Of a DNA stretch of 51,064 bases, positions 1 to 7,334 are shown piece after piece. The notes under the pieces were generated by a model that was not told the origin of the DNA, did no database searches, and saw only the letters and a list, made by a program, of their open reading frames with translations. Source of the DNA: Pseudomonadota bacterium (lineage in GTDB: Bacteria; Pseudomonadota; Gammaproteobacteria; Xanthomonadales; Rhodanobacteraceae); contig JAKAWV010000023.1 of assembly GCA_021827205.1 (NCBI GenBank), positions 1 to 51,064 of the forward strand. The letters run 5' to 3'. Position numbers and translations under genes: made by a program. The number at the start of each line of letters is the position of its first letter. Within the stretch, counting starts at the first letter, position 1.

Positions 1-43
1 ACCGCTGCTGCCACAGCACCCGCTTCTGCGCCCGACTCGTCAT
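1..43 (-). CDS. Start of an IS66 accessory-protein-like gene (partial)
   Basis: Only the first 14 codons are inside the window, reading MTSRAQKRVLWQQR. A basic start leading into a W-x-x-R segment is typical of the small IS66 accessory protein (TnpA type), which begins the IS66 operon. A purine-rich GGAAG lies a little upstream as a possible ribosome site. The assignment depends mainly on the IS66-like terminal repeat at 125 and is tentative. Confidence 0.35.
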   Translation of the reverse strand, partial: MTSRAQKRVLWQQR

Positions 44-125
44 CACCACGTCCGCTTCCGAAATCCAGGCGCGAGCGTGCAACAGCCAAACCGTCAAACA
101 ACAGGTGCGGTCGCCGCACGCTTAC
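1..125 (-). mobile_element. Tip of an IS66-family-like insertion sequence (partial)
   Basis: Reading leftwards from 125, the minus strand begins GTAAGCGTGCGGCGACC. GTAAGCG is the usual start of IS66-family terminal inverted repeats. A start codon 82 bp further in opens a protein resembling the IS66 accessory protein. The element leaves the window on the left, so the family rests on the tip and 14 codons. The bases just outside the tip (126-133) would be one copy of the 8-bp target duplication. Confidence 0.5.
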
Positions 126-144
126 TGAACAACCGGGTCAGTGA

Positions 145-369
145 TCAGTCGACATCGGCAAAGAGCGCACCGAGGGTCACGCCCAGCCCCTTGGCCACCC
201 GCTGCAGCGTCGCCAGCGTGATGTTCTTTTCGCCCCGCTCGATGGCGGAGTAGTAGGCACGATGCATATGGATGCGGTCTGCGAAATCGTCCTGGCTGAG
301 CGGGATCGCGAGGCGCCGCGCGCGGATCGCCTGCCCGAGCTGCAAAACGAGGAGATTCTTCTTGGCCAT
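145..369 (-). CDS. XRE-family transcriptional regulator
   Basis: A 74-residue protein that is almost entirely one helix-turn-helix domain of the Cro/C1 (XRE) type. It shows the LSQDDFADRI helix followed by the typical YYSAIERGEKNITLATLQRVAKGL segment, here about residues 24-63. Such single-domain proteins normally bind DNA as dimers and repress their own promoter. An AT-rich stretch with repeated CTATAAG/TATAGG elements lies immediately upstream (387-451) and is the likely operator. The gene lies between an IS66-like tip and a decayed nuclease/helicase locus, so it may be the surviving regulator of that locus or of the transposon. Its target is unknown. Confidence 0.8.
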   Translation of the reverse strand: MAKKNLLVLQLGQAIRARRLAIPLSQDDFADRIHMHRAYYSAIERGEKNITLATLQRVAKGLGVTLGALFADVD

Positions 370-386
370 GCCGGCAGGCTAGGCCG

Positions 387-451
387 GTGCTACTTTCCCC
401 TCTACTATCCTATAAAGAGACTACCTATAAGTAGCATAGCATGCAAGTGCT
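387..451 (-). promoter_or_regulatory. AT-rich promoter/operator region of the XRE gene
   Basis: This short AT-rich patch in GC-rich DNA lies directly upstream of the XRE gene. It contains the near-palindrome CTACCTATAAGTAG (421-434) and a related CTATCCTATAAAG copy (404-416), flanked by two direct GTGCTAC repeats. Repeated operators of this kind are expected for an autoregulated XRE protein. The -35/-10 elements cannot be assigned with confidence. Confidence 0.4.
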
Positions 452-506
452 ACACCACATGCTCTCGATCCTGAGCAATATCATCTGCTTTGGTCGCACG
501 GTGCTA

Positions 507-1148
507 TCAGCGCTGAAGGTCTTCAAGAAATTCAGATCCAGGGTCGACGCAGGTCACCATCAAATGGTCCCGAGCTCGCGTGCAGGCGACGTACAGCAAA
601 TGCCGCTCGGTGCTGTACACCTCGTCAAGGTCGGCCTTGTCGGCGACCGACTCGATACGTGATTGCAGCGGAATGATTTCATCGTCGCAGGCCATCATCG
701 CTATGGCGCGAAACTCCAGCCCCTTGGCTAGGTGCATGGTGCACAGCGAGGCGATTCCAGCCGTGATTTCCACCGTGTCGTCGAGCACGTGATACGGGAG
801 TGCGGCAGCTTGTACGGCCGCCTGCGCGCGTGAGAGTTCGGCATCCGAGCGCACGAAAATGCCGATCTCGTGCGGCGGCATGCCTTCGGCGATGCGTGCC
901 AGCAACCACTGCGTCACGGCAGCCACCTCACCCGCTATGTCCGCGAACGTGCGGATGACCGGCACAGGTCCGTTGAACACCGAGATGGTGCCGCGCCGGT
1001 CTTCGCGGTTGCCGTCCACGTCCGACACCTCGGGTCCCAGTAGCCGATCGGCCTGCATGCGAATCTGGTGCGAGGTGCGGTAATTGATGTGCAGCGTGCG
1101 CGAGCGGCCGCGAATGTCCACGCCCAGCGACTTCCATGAAAACGGCGT
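507..1148 (-). pseudogene. UvrD/PcrA-type helicase, C-terminal remnant
   Basis: About 213 codons matching the C-terminal (2A/2B) half of a UvrD-family superfamily 1 helicase. Visible are the SWKSLGVDIRGRSRTLHINYR segment (helicase motif IV region), MHLAKGLEFRAI (motif V) and YVACTRARDHLMV (motif VI with its arginine). The N-terminal half with the Walker A motif is absent. The homologous reading starts at 1148, one codon after a TAG that ends the SbcD-like fragment in the same frame. The first possible start, GTG at 1121, would give only a fragment without ATP-binding motifs. It is almost certainly a deletion remnant of a defence or repair locus. Confidence 0.75.
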
Positions 1149-1307
1149 CTAGACCAACACCGCATCGACCTTGTGTTCGGTTGCAAGGCGCGCGATGAAC
1201 GCGACCGCTGTAACTCGTGCTTCAGCAAGCGGCGAGGCATCGTCTGCCGGAAACTGGCTGTACTGCCTTCCAATCTGCCAATCCGCAGTGTGAAGAAATC
1301 GAAGCAT
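1149..1307 (-). pseudogene. SbcD-like exonuclease, N-terminal remnant
   Basis: The 52 codons beginning MLRFLHTADWQIGRQ are the start of an SbcD/Mre11-type metallophosphoesterase. The D and H of HTADWQIG are metal-binding residues. The reading stops at TAG (1149-1151) after DAVLV, just before the GD motif of the family would be reached. It continues in the same frame into the C-terminal half of a UvrD-like helicase. Most of the nuclease, the front of the helicase and anything between them have been lost. A longer in-frame start at 1346 adds residues unrelated to the family. Confidence 0.65.
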
Positions 1308-1492
1308 GACGCGGAATCCTTCGTCGTCTACTGCCGCAATTATCACTCACTGTCCGTTGCCGCAAAGCACCATTTTGCAACGCGTTTTCGGTGATGGGCC
1401 GTGTCGATGTGCTTGTCACTGCTCACCGCATCGCGCTCGGGATCAAGGTCCAGCCGGCTGGCGAACCGGAATCTGCGCTGCAGCTGGCATGT

Positions 1493-2899
1493 TCACCGCA
1501 ACCAGGCCGTGTCCCTGGCGGCGTCTGGCAATACGGCCTGTGAAGCGTCGCGGGCGCGCTTCGCGCGACGCAAGATCAAAGCGGTTTCCGCGACGCGCCA
1601 TGCGTTGAATGTATCGAGTCCATTGGCCGCTGCGAGCTCCGGCACGATCCTGCAAAGCTGGCCGCGTTTGACCTGAACGAGACCGAGCGCGTCCAGTGCT
1701 TCCAGCGCGGAAGGAATCGCTTGCTCCAGCGCCACGGATTCGTGCTTGCGGCGATGTCTTGCACGCGCTTCACGGTACGCTGCAAGTACATCGCCCGCGA
1801 CCTGCGAAATCTCGGATGGCTCGCAGCCAGCATGTTGTGCGACCAGTGCCAGAGAGGGCACGTGGCAGACTGCCAAACGCCGCAGCAGATTGCGCAGGGC
1901 CATTTGAAGGCGTATCGACCCGCGAAGACGATTGCGCGGTGTCAGGGGGAGATAGTCGAAGCCTTGCCAAAATCCGAAGAACGGCTCGCGCTGTGCAGTC
2001 CTGACCGGATCGAGCAGGATGTCCAGCACAGAGCAGCCATGCATCCCAGCCAGATTCACGAGCTTCCCGAGCGAAATCTTCGCCGACGGTTGGTAGGACC
2101 ACAGCGATACGACCGCGCGCAGCGCAGGCGGCAAATCCGCTCGATCACCGTGCATGGCGCTGAAGGCTTCAAGAAATAGGTGGAAGCGATCCGCGGGCAA
2201 TTTCTCTTGCGCGGGATCCGAGCAGAGCTCGATCACCTGGTCGACTTGCGACTCGACCCAGCGATCCAAGGGAGTCAAGTGAGCGCTAACCGGCTCCGCG
2301 TGCCATCCGAGAGGTGTTCGGCAAAATCGACAGGCTCGCCGCGCCGGGTAACGCGTACGTGGCGGCTGCGCTTTGCCGCAGGACTGGCAGCGGTCCACGA
2401 GTTCACAGCCATGCAGCGAGCAGACCTTCTTGATCTCGATCGACCAAGCGAGTGGCTCCGCGGATCTATTCGGATCCCACTGCAAGTAACACACAGGGCA
2501 CCAGCGCCTGACGCGCGCCGCACTGGAGAAGGCGTGCACGCTCATGACCGCGGAGCAGGCCCATGGCGTGCCATGGCGAAGGAGATCGTTCTGGCCAGTC
2601 AGCCGCTCGGTGACCGCGACACGCGCTTCAAGCTCCGCCTCGTTGCCAAGGAACGGAGACGACGTGCCATGTGGTGAAAAGAGGATCTGCCCTGCTGCAA
2701 CGTTGCAGATCTCGAGCATCCTGTCATGCGTGATGCCCACGAGATTCGCGAGCCGAACCAGGTAGTGGTCGAGGCTCTCGACCTGTGCCGTCCCGATTCC
2801 GATCAGCGGCAGGGGCGGTAACGCCGTCCAGATACCGGTCTGACCAGTAGTTCGCAAAGACGTGGGCGGTGTTGTGGAATGTGGGTAGGCCACGGTCAT
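1493..2899 (-). CDS. tniQ: TniQ/TnsD-family transposon targeting protein (distal paralogue)
   Basis: A 468-residue TniQ-family protein. It has the N-terminal WTALPPLPL segment, an AQVESLDHYLVRLA helix, a CPVC pair near residue 135, and a second cysteine group CSLHGCELVDRCQSCG followed by CRFCRTPLGW, which together form the TniQ zinc fingers. In Tn7-like elements such proteins recognise the target DNA, or bind a Cascade complex, and recruit TnsC. The gene is a paralogue of the tniQ beside tnsC (8355-9614), sharing the same opening motif and cysteine spacing, but it is on the opposite strand and longer at its C-terminus. An element with two TniQ proteins can have two target-choice routes. Which one serves which route cannot be told here. 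Confidence 0.85.
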   Translation of the reverse strand: MTVAYPHSTTPPTSLRTTGQTGIWTALPPLPLIGIGTAQVESLDHYLVRLANLVGITHDRMLEICNVAAGQILFSPHGTSSPFLGNEAELEARVAVTERLTGQNDLLRHGTPWACSAVMSVHAFSSAARVRRWCPVCYLQWDPNRSAEPLAWSIEIKKVCSLHGCELVDRCQSCGKAQPPRTRYPARRACRFCRTPLGWHAEPVSAHLTPLDRWVESQVDQVIELCSDPAQEKLPADRFHLFLEAFSAMHGDRADLPPALRAVVSLWSYQPSAKISLGKLVNLAGMHGCSVLDILLDPVRTAQREPFFGFWQGFDYLPLTPRNRLRGSIRLQMALRNLLRRLAVCHVPSLALVAQHAGCEPSEISQVAGDVLAAYREARARHRRKHESVALEQAIPSALEALDALGLVQVKRGQLCRIVPELAAANGLDTFNAWRVAETALILRRAKRARDASQAVLPDAARDTAWLR

Positions 2900-3004
2900 G
2901 AGGCCCTACGCGTGCCTCACGTGGGGCATCGATGATGATGCGCGTTGAGACTGCTGCCGCGCCGCCCCTCGTGCCTCGCGGCGGCGTTGCTGTTCGCCGC
3001 GACT

Positions 3005-3820
3005 CTACCGCGGATAAGTCGCTGCAGGAAGGATCGGATCCTCAACGTCGATGAATCGGTGCGTTATTGGATCGCGAGGGCGGCATTCACGAAGAGGCTC
3101 GTGCTTGGGATCGGCTGCCTGGCGTTTGATGATGTTCAAATCGATGTCGAACAAGATATAGGTTGAAAGCACCCTGAACCTGATTATTTCGAGCAACGAA
3201 ACGAGCTTATCCGCGTGCGGAGCCAACCAAGGCTCCTTGAGCGCGGCGGGTGCTGCGCGATAGACATCCATGCTTGCTACAAGGTGGTAATCAGGTTCCC
3301 CTTCGGCTTCCGACATCCGCGTCGACCACAGCGAAGTGATGAAACCCCAAATGTCACCTCGACTAACCAGACTTGAGGTGTCTTTCTCATGCAAGGTCGG
3401 CACCCAATGTCGTCGGGCGCGCAGATCCTCGTCATCAGGAAACCTCCAAACGTTCAATGAGCCCCTCGGCTCACGGTATGGCGCAAGCAGCTTCCTGAGC
3501 TCCTTGGCAGTAAAAGGTCGATTCTCCAGCAATGTGAAGAGGGGGGATTGGAAAACAGGGAGGGTGCCTGGTAAGTGCCGTTCAAGTTGCTGTGCGGAGA
3601 GGAGTGTGGGTAGGCATTTTTCGGTGCGCCATTTATCGGCAAGACCGGAGCGCGCGCGATTCCTGTAAATGTAGCGGTCCGCAAATTCGTGCCAAGGCAG
3701 CCCTGACAAAAGCTGGGCGTGGTCAAGCCAGACCTTGCTGCGGAAGCAGCGCGCCGGCTTGGGAGCGTCCTTCTCGGTGCGGGTGAACCCGCGGATGGTG
3801 TCAATGAAAGCAGTATGCAT
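3005..3820 (-). CDS. Hypothetical protein, transposon cargo
   Basis: This 271-residue protein belongs to no family recognised here. It is hydrophilic and rich in W, R and P, with no signal peptide, transmembrane segment or nucleotide-binding motif. Notable are a basic N-terminal third (HEFADRYIYRNRARSGLADKW) and a C-terminal section rich in hydrophobic residues (LEIIRFRVLSTYILFDIDL). It starts with ATG at 3820 and is divergent from the HTH gene at 3925. An 8-bp inverted repeat sits in the shared promoter region. Its place between a TniQ gene and the transposition genes marks it as accessory cargo. No function is proposed. Confidence 0.6.
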   Translation of the reverse strand: MHTAFIDTIRGFTRTEKDAPKPARCFRSKVWLDHAQLLSGLPWHEFADRYIYRNRARSGLADKWRTEKCLPTLLSAQQLERHLPGTLPVFQSPLFTLLENRPFTAKELRKLLAPYREPRGSLNVWRFPDDEDLRARRHWVPTLHEKDTSSLVSRGDIWGFITSLWSTRMSEAEGEPDYHLVASMDVYRAAPAALKEPWLAPHADKLVSLLEIIRFRVLSTYILFDIDLNIIKRQAADPKHEPLRECRPRDPITHRFIDVEDPILPAATYPR

Positions 3821-3862
3821 TGCGTCAAATCTCCCCCGGCCAGCGCCATCGAAATTGACGCA
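3821..3862. promoter_or_regulatory. Inverted repeat in a divergent promoter region
   Basis: TGCGTCAA (3821-3828) and TTGACGCA (3855-3862) form an exact 8-bp inverted repeat, with 26 bp between the arms, in the gap between the divergent genes at 3820 and 3925. The left arm abuts the start codon of the minus-strand gene. The HTH protein encoded next door is a plausible ligand. The repeat could also be fortuitous. Confidence 0.35.
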
Positions 3863-3924
3863 GCAATCCGGGGCCGCGCGGATTGATACTACGCCGGTCC
3901 TTCACAGACTGGAGGTGCCCTTTG

Positions 3925-4296
3925 ATGGCCCCCGGCAGACTACAGCAGCAGGCACGTGATCACCGTATCCAAGCGCTGGAAGCCAATCTGGTGCTGCGCT
4001 ACGGGCCTCTGCTGACGACACAAGAAGTCGCAGAAGTCTTGCGATATCGGAGCCCACAGGCAGTGCTCAAAGCCCGCACGCGCGGCAACCTTCCAGTTCC
4101 GATGACGCGGCTTCCATCCCGACGCGGCTGGTTCATGAGCAGCCACGGCCTTGCCAAGTTCCTCGCCAGTGTTGAACTTTTGCCGGGCACGGCGCACAGC
4201 GGCAGCCAGGGTTTGAGCGTCATTGCCCAGGCGGGGCACGCGGGTCCTCCCGCTCCCGCGAAGGCATCTCAGATTCCACTGAGGACGCGGACATGA
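3925..4296 (+). CDS. Small HTH (excisionase/MerR-like) DNA-binding protein
   Basis: A 123-residue protein with a winged HTH-like segment at about residues 27-80. LLTTQEVAEVLRY is a first helix-turn, followed by a proline-containing turn, a basic RLPSRRGWFM hairpin and a C-terminal helix. The pattern resembles MerR/excisionase-type DNA-binding domains found in plasmid and transposon accessory proteins. ATG 3925 is preferred over the upstream TTG 3883 because GGAGG lies 9 bp before it. The stop overlaps the next start as ATGA, so the gene is translationally coupled to the small integrase-like gene that follows. Likely roles are regulation of the element or assistance at its ends. Neither is proven. 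Confidence 0.65.
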   Translation: MAPGRLQQQARDHRIQALEANLVLRYGPLLTTQEVAEVLRYRSPQAVLKARTRGNLPVPMTRLPSRRGWFMSSHGLAKFLASVELLPGTAHSGSQGLSVIAQAGHAGPPAPAKASQIPLRTRT

Positions 4297-4700
4297 ATCA
4301 CTGGGAACCCAATCAGCGCCCCCAGGCAAAGAACCAACTGCGGCGTCGGCGCGCGCCGCCAGTGGCGCCAACCTCGGGTATCTGGTCAATGGATTTCATG
4401 TGCCGCCGCGCGGCTGATGGAGGCATGAGCCAGTCGCTGATCCTGGTCATGACAGACGATCCGAAGGACATCATCAAGGTCAGCGAGGTAGAGGATGCCT
4501 TCAAGATGCTTGATGGTCTGGTAGCAAGCCATGGCTTGCCCAAGGCCATCTATACCGATCGCGGCCAATATTTCAGTTCCCGGCCATTCCTGGAGTGGGC
4601 CCGTGTCCACGGCGTGGAAATAAGAGCGGCCATGCTAGGCAAGCCCCGCGCGATTGAAAAGAGTGCAGAAAGTGCTCTCAGGGCGGTGAAAACGTCATAG
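4293..4700 (+). CDS. Miniature integrase-core (rve/DDE-like) protein
   Basis: A 135-residue protein that resembles only the retroviral-integrase-like catalytic core of IS3-family transposases. WSMDFM matches the first catalytic aspartate region, and ASHGLPKAIYTDRGQYF matches the second aspartate region. The GKP segment that normally precedes the catalytic glutamate is present but continues into a shortened, altered tail. The sequence between the two aspartates is also shorter than in IS3 transposases, and no DNA-binding domain is present. The start overlaps the preceding stop (ATGA), so the gene is coupled to the HTH gene. It may be a degenerate transposase fragment or a domesticated accessory protein. 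The clean frame and coupling favour expression. Confidence 0.6.
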   Translation: MNHWEPNQRPQAKNQLRRRRAPPVAPTSGIWSMDFMCRRAADGGMSQSLILVMTDDPKDIIKVSEVEDAFKMLDGLVASHGLPKAIYTDRGQYFSSRPFLEWARVHGVEIRAAMLGKPRAIEKSAESALRAVKTS

Positions 4701-4718
4701 CAGCAACCCGCAAAACAA

Positions 4719-4750
4719 AAGAACTCGTGGGTTGCCCCCCACGAGTTCTT
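4719..4750 (-). terminator. Strong hairpin, terminator-like on the minus strand
   Basis: AAGAACTCGTGGG and its exact complement form a 13-bp stem around a 6-nt loop. On the minus strand the stem is followed by a T-rich run (TTTTGTTTTG), as in an intrinsic terminator. On the plus strand the stem is followed only by TT. It lies between the small integrase-like gene and tnsAB, where it would block transcription entering from the tnsAB side and could also help to end the upstream operon. Confidence 0.6.
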
Positions 4751-4814
4751 CGAGGTGCAGACATTAGACGCGTCAGCACCTCCAGTGTACGCGGCACAAC
4801 CCGCGCGTCAAGTG

Positions 4815-4841
4815 CCCTGCGGGTCGGGCAGGGGCGCTTTT
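4815..4841 (+). terminator. Attenuator-like hairpin in the tnsAB leader
   Basis: CCCTGC (4815-4820) pairs with GCAGGG (4828-4833) and is followed by GCGCTTTT, then the GGAGG ribosome site of tnsAB 11 bp later. A weak terminator just before a transposase gene is a common way of limiting read-through expression from outside. The stem is only 6 bp, so the effect may be modest. Confidence 0.35.
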
Positions 4842-4862
4842 GTTCAACACCTGGAGGTTCGT

Positions 4863-7334
4863 ATGTACGATCAAGTTTTTACGCCGGCAGTCGCAATTGA
4901 AGCAGCACATGAGAGCAGTTGGCGAAGCGAGCGGGAGGCCGTTTACCAACGGCTTGTGCTGACTGCGGCTCAGCAGCGCGCGATCGAGGAGTTGGTTCGC
5001 CTGAGCCCTGCCCGCGCCGTGGGCAAGGGCGCCTTGCGCAACATCCGCGGAAGTTTGCCATCGAAAAAGTGCCAGACGCCGCGGATCTTTGAATCGCACA
5101 CGGTCGAGCGGATGTTCCTGTACGAGCTCGATCTCGATCCGAGGGTCGTCGGGTATGTCACACAAGTTCCGCTTGCCCGTGTCGAACGGCGTTTGCCGAA
5201 CGGGCACCGGCACATCACGGCGGCGACTTTGGATGCCTTGGTCTTCGCACGCGATGCCATCACGCTGGTGGAGTGCAAAGACCTGAGTTGGTTGCACGCG
5301 CATGAGGATCAGAAAGGCTGGTCCTGCAAAGAGGGAACGTGGAGCTGTGAACCGTACGCGCGCTGGGCGGCAGTGCATGGTTTGGGCTTCAAGGTGTGGC
5401 ATCCGCCATATCCCTTCGCAATTTATCTTCGCAATCTGGAGCTGCTGTACGCGCGTCTCGGCGAATCGCTCGACGGGGCAGCCGAAGCTGCAGCAGCCAG
5501 GATCCCAAAGCTGTTGAGGAACCACACCTTCACATGGTCCGAATTGCGTGCTCAGTTGCCTGGCATCGATGGCCAGGCTCTGACGGTCCTGTTGGCCCAG
5601 CGGCGGCTGTTTGGCACGATCCAGAGTGATCCGATCGGCGCAGATGCATTCCGCGTCTTCGGGGACGAAGCACAGGCGCTGGAAGTCGATCAGGCTCTGC
5701 TTGACGCGCGCGCGCGGATGTTGGGAACCCCAGGCGAGGAAATGCCGGTTACCGCGCCCTCGGCGGCCGCAGCGCACCGCGCCATGCGCCGACTGCAGCG
5801 CTTGCAGGCCATCGAGAAGGGCGAGGTTAGGCCAACGCGGCGCATGCGCGAACTCGCCAAGAAGGTTGCCGAAGCTGAGCAAAAGGGCATCACGCCCCAA
5901 GACGCTTGTTTACCCTCCTATGCAATGAGCGGTAACCGCCTGGCGCGCCTGGATGAGACCCAGCAAACACTGTTGCGCGGGGCAGTCAAGGATTTCCAGG
6001 GCCGAACGCCACCCATTGCGATCCCCAGTGCGTGGACTCTGCTGGAAAAAGAATGCAACGCGGTCGCAGTGGACACCCCGTCGATCACGACCTTCCGACG
6101 TGCCCTGCGGGCTGAGGATCCAGCACTTAGGGCTCTGAAAACGGGTGGTATGCGTGCCTACCAGGCCGCAGCGGCACGAAGTGACCCGCGACTGCGTTCC
6201 GGCGCTGCGACCGGATTTCTCCACACCGTCCACATTGACAGCTCGAAGCGCGACGTTCGCGCTTCGCCTGAGCTGAAACGACTGATTGACCAGCGTCACG
6301 CGCTCAAGGATGACGCCGGGCGCGGCTACGACAGCTTTTATGTCGCCGTGGATGAAGCCACCGACATCATCGTCGGCCATGCTTTTGTGGTCGGGCCTTC
6401 GCGCACCGAGGGCCTGGCTTTGCTCATGCGCGAGATCGTTCACCGTCACGGCGCGTTGCCGCGCGTCATAGTGAATGATCGCGGTCCAGACAATCAAAGC
6501 ACCTGGCTAAAAGAATTTGCACTCAGCCGGGGCATGACCTTGCTGGATACGATGACGGCGGGAAGTCGGTCCAACAGCCAGGCTGAGACTCGCATTGGGC
6601 AGATCAACGCACGCATCTCCCAACGCTTGCCGGGGAGCACACTGCCGGACAAAGCCGGACGCTCGGTCGACGGCAAATTCAAGAGCCTGATGACCGCCAG
6701 GCTCGAGTTCCTGCAGCTGTGCGAGCTGATCGAAGCATTCCTTTACGAGGATGTCCCCAATATCCCGAATGCTCAGGGCGAAACGCCGCAGCAGCGGAAG
6801 GATGCCGCTACAGCGAACCTCGGCATGCTCGGTATCCCTTGCCGCCTCGATGAGGCTCTGCTGTTTGCAACGTCGCCTCGCTGGACCGGTGGATTCACTG
6901 CAACGGAAAAACGGGGCATCCGGCTCGGCAATCACGATTACACCTCGCTCGAAGTGCGCAGCGCCCTCCGAATCGCGACGCCGCAGGAATTGCGGCCAGA
7001 CGCCGCCGATCCCAGTGTGCTGCATGTCATCATCAATGGGCAGCGACTCAGGGCCTTCCATGGCAAGGTGCAACAGCGCGCCGCACTGAGCGCATCCGAG
7101 CGCCTCTGGATGCGTCTGGTCGAGCCGGCCATCCAGGCCGCCAATCGCGACCAGAAGACTGAAGTCGAGCGCAAGCTGTCCCAGCGCATGGAGCGTGCGC
7201 GTTCGGCAGCGGGCGCGCACACCCATCTGCATCCGTCAGCGATTCTCGATGCCAGCGAAGTTTCGGCCATGGAAGATCCGTCCACGGCGCGTTGGACGGA
7301 ACTGTGGGATGACGCCGCCGCGGCGATTCGTTGA
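4863..7334 (+). CDS. tnsAB: TnsA-TnsB fusion transposase
   Basis: An 823-residue fusion of the two strand-cutting subunits of Tn7-like elements. The N-terminal TnsA-type endonuclease shows E82 (VERMFLYELD), D124 (ATLDAL) and E137-x-K139 (VECKDL), the restriction-enzyme-like catalytic set. The TnsB part has an integrase core with D459 (HIDSSKRD), D539 (VNDRGPDN) and E575 (NSQAETRIGQIN), with exactly 35 residues between the last two, so it appears catalytically intact. TnsA would cut the 5' ends and TnsB the 3' ends, giving cut-and-paste transposition. ATG 4863 is chosen because GGAGG lies 5 bp upstream; an in-frame GTG at 4755 has no such site. The stop overlaps the tnsC start (TGATG). Fused TnsAB is known from several Tn7-like lineages, including type I-B CRISPR-associated transposons. 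Confidence 0.93.
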   Translation: MYDQVFTPAVAIEAAHESSWRSEREAVYQRLVLTAAQQRAIEELVRLSPARAVGKGALRNIRGSLPSKKCQTPRIFESHTVERMFLYELDLDPRVVGYVTQVPLARVERRLPNGHRHITAATLDALVFARDAITLVECKDLSWLHAHEDQKGWSCKEGTWSCEPYARWAAVHGLGFKVWHPPYPFAIYLRNLELLYARLGESLDGAAEAAAARIPKLLRNHTFTWSELRAQLPGIDGQALTVLLAQRRLFGTIQSDPIGADAFRVFGDEAQALEVDQALLDARARMLGTPGEEMPVTAPSAAAAHRAMRRLQRLQAIEKGEVRPTRRMRELAKKVAEAEQKGITPQDACLPSYAMSGNRLARLDETQQTLLRGAVKDFQGRTPPIAIPSAWTLLEKECNAVAVDTPSITTFRRALRAEDPALRALKTGGMRAYQAAAARSDPRLRSGAATGFLHTVHIDSSKRDVRASPELKRLIDQRHALKDDAGRGYDSFYVAVDEATDIIVGHAFVVGPSRTEGLALLMREIVHRHGALPRVIVNDRGPDNQSTWLKEFALSRGMTLLDTMTAGSRSNSQAETRIGQINARISQRLPGSTLPDKAGRSVDGKFKSLMTARLEFLQLCELIEAFLYEDVPNIPNAQGETPQQRKDAATANLGMLGIPCRLDEALLFATSPRWTGGFTATEKRGIRLGNHDYTSLEVRSALRIATPQELRPDAADPSVLHVIINGQRLRAFHGKVQQRAALSASERLWMRLVEPAIQAANRDQKTEVERKLSQRMERARSAAGAHTHLHPSAILDASEVSAMEDPSTARWTELWDDAAAAIR

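Noticed and set aside
1394-1543. 49-codon plus-strand open frame starting MGRVDVLVTAHR
   Set aside because: It overlaps the end of the minus-strand tniQ gene, has no recognised family and no ribosome site. It is likely a shadow frame.
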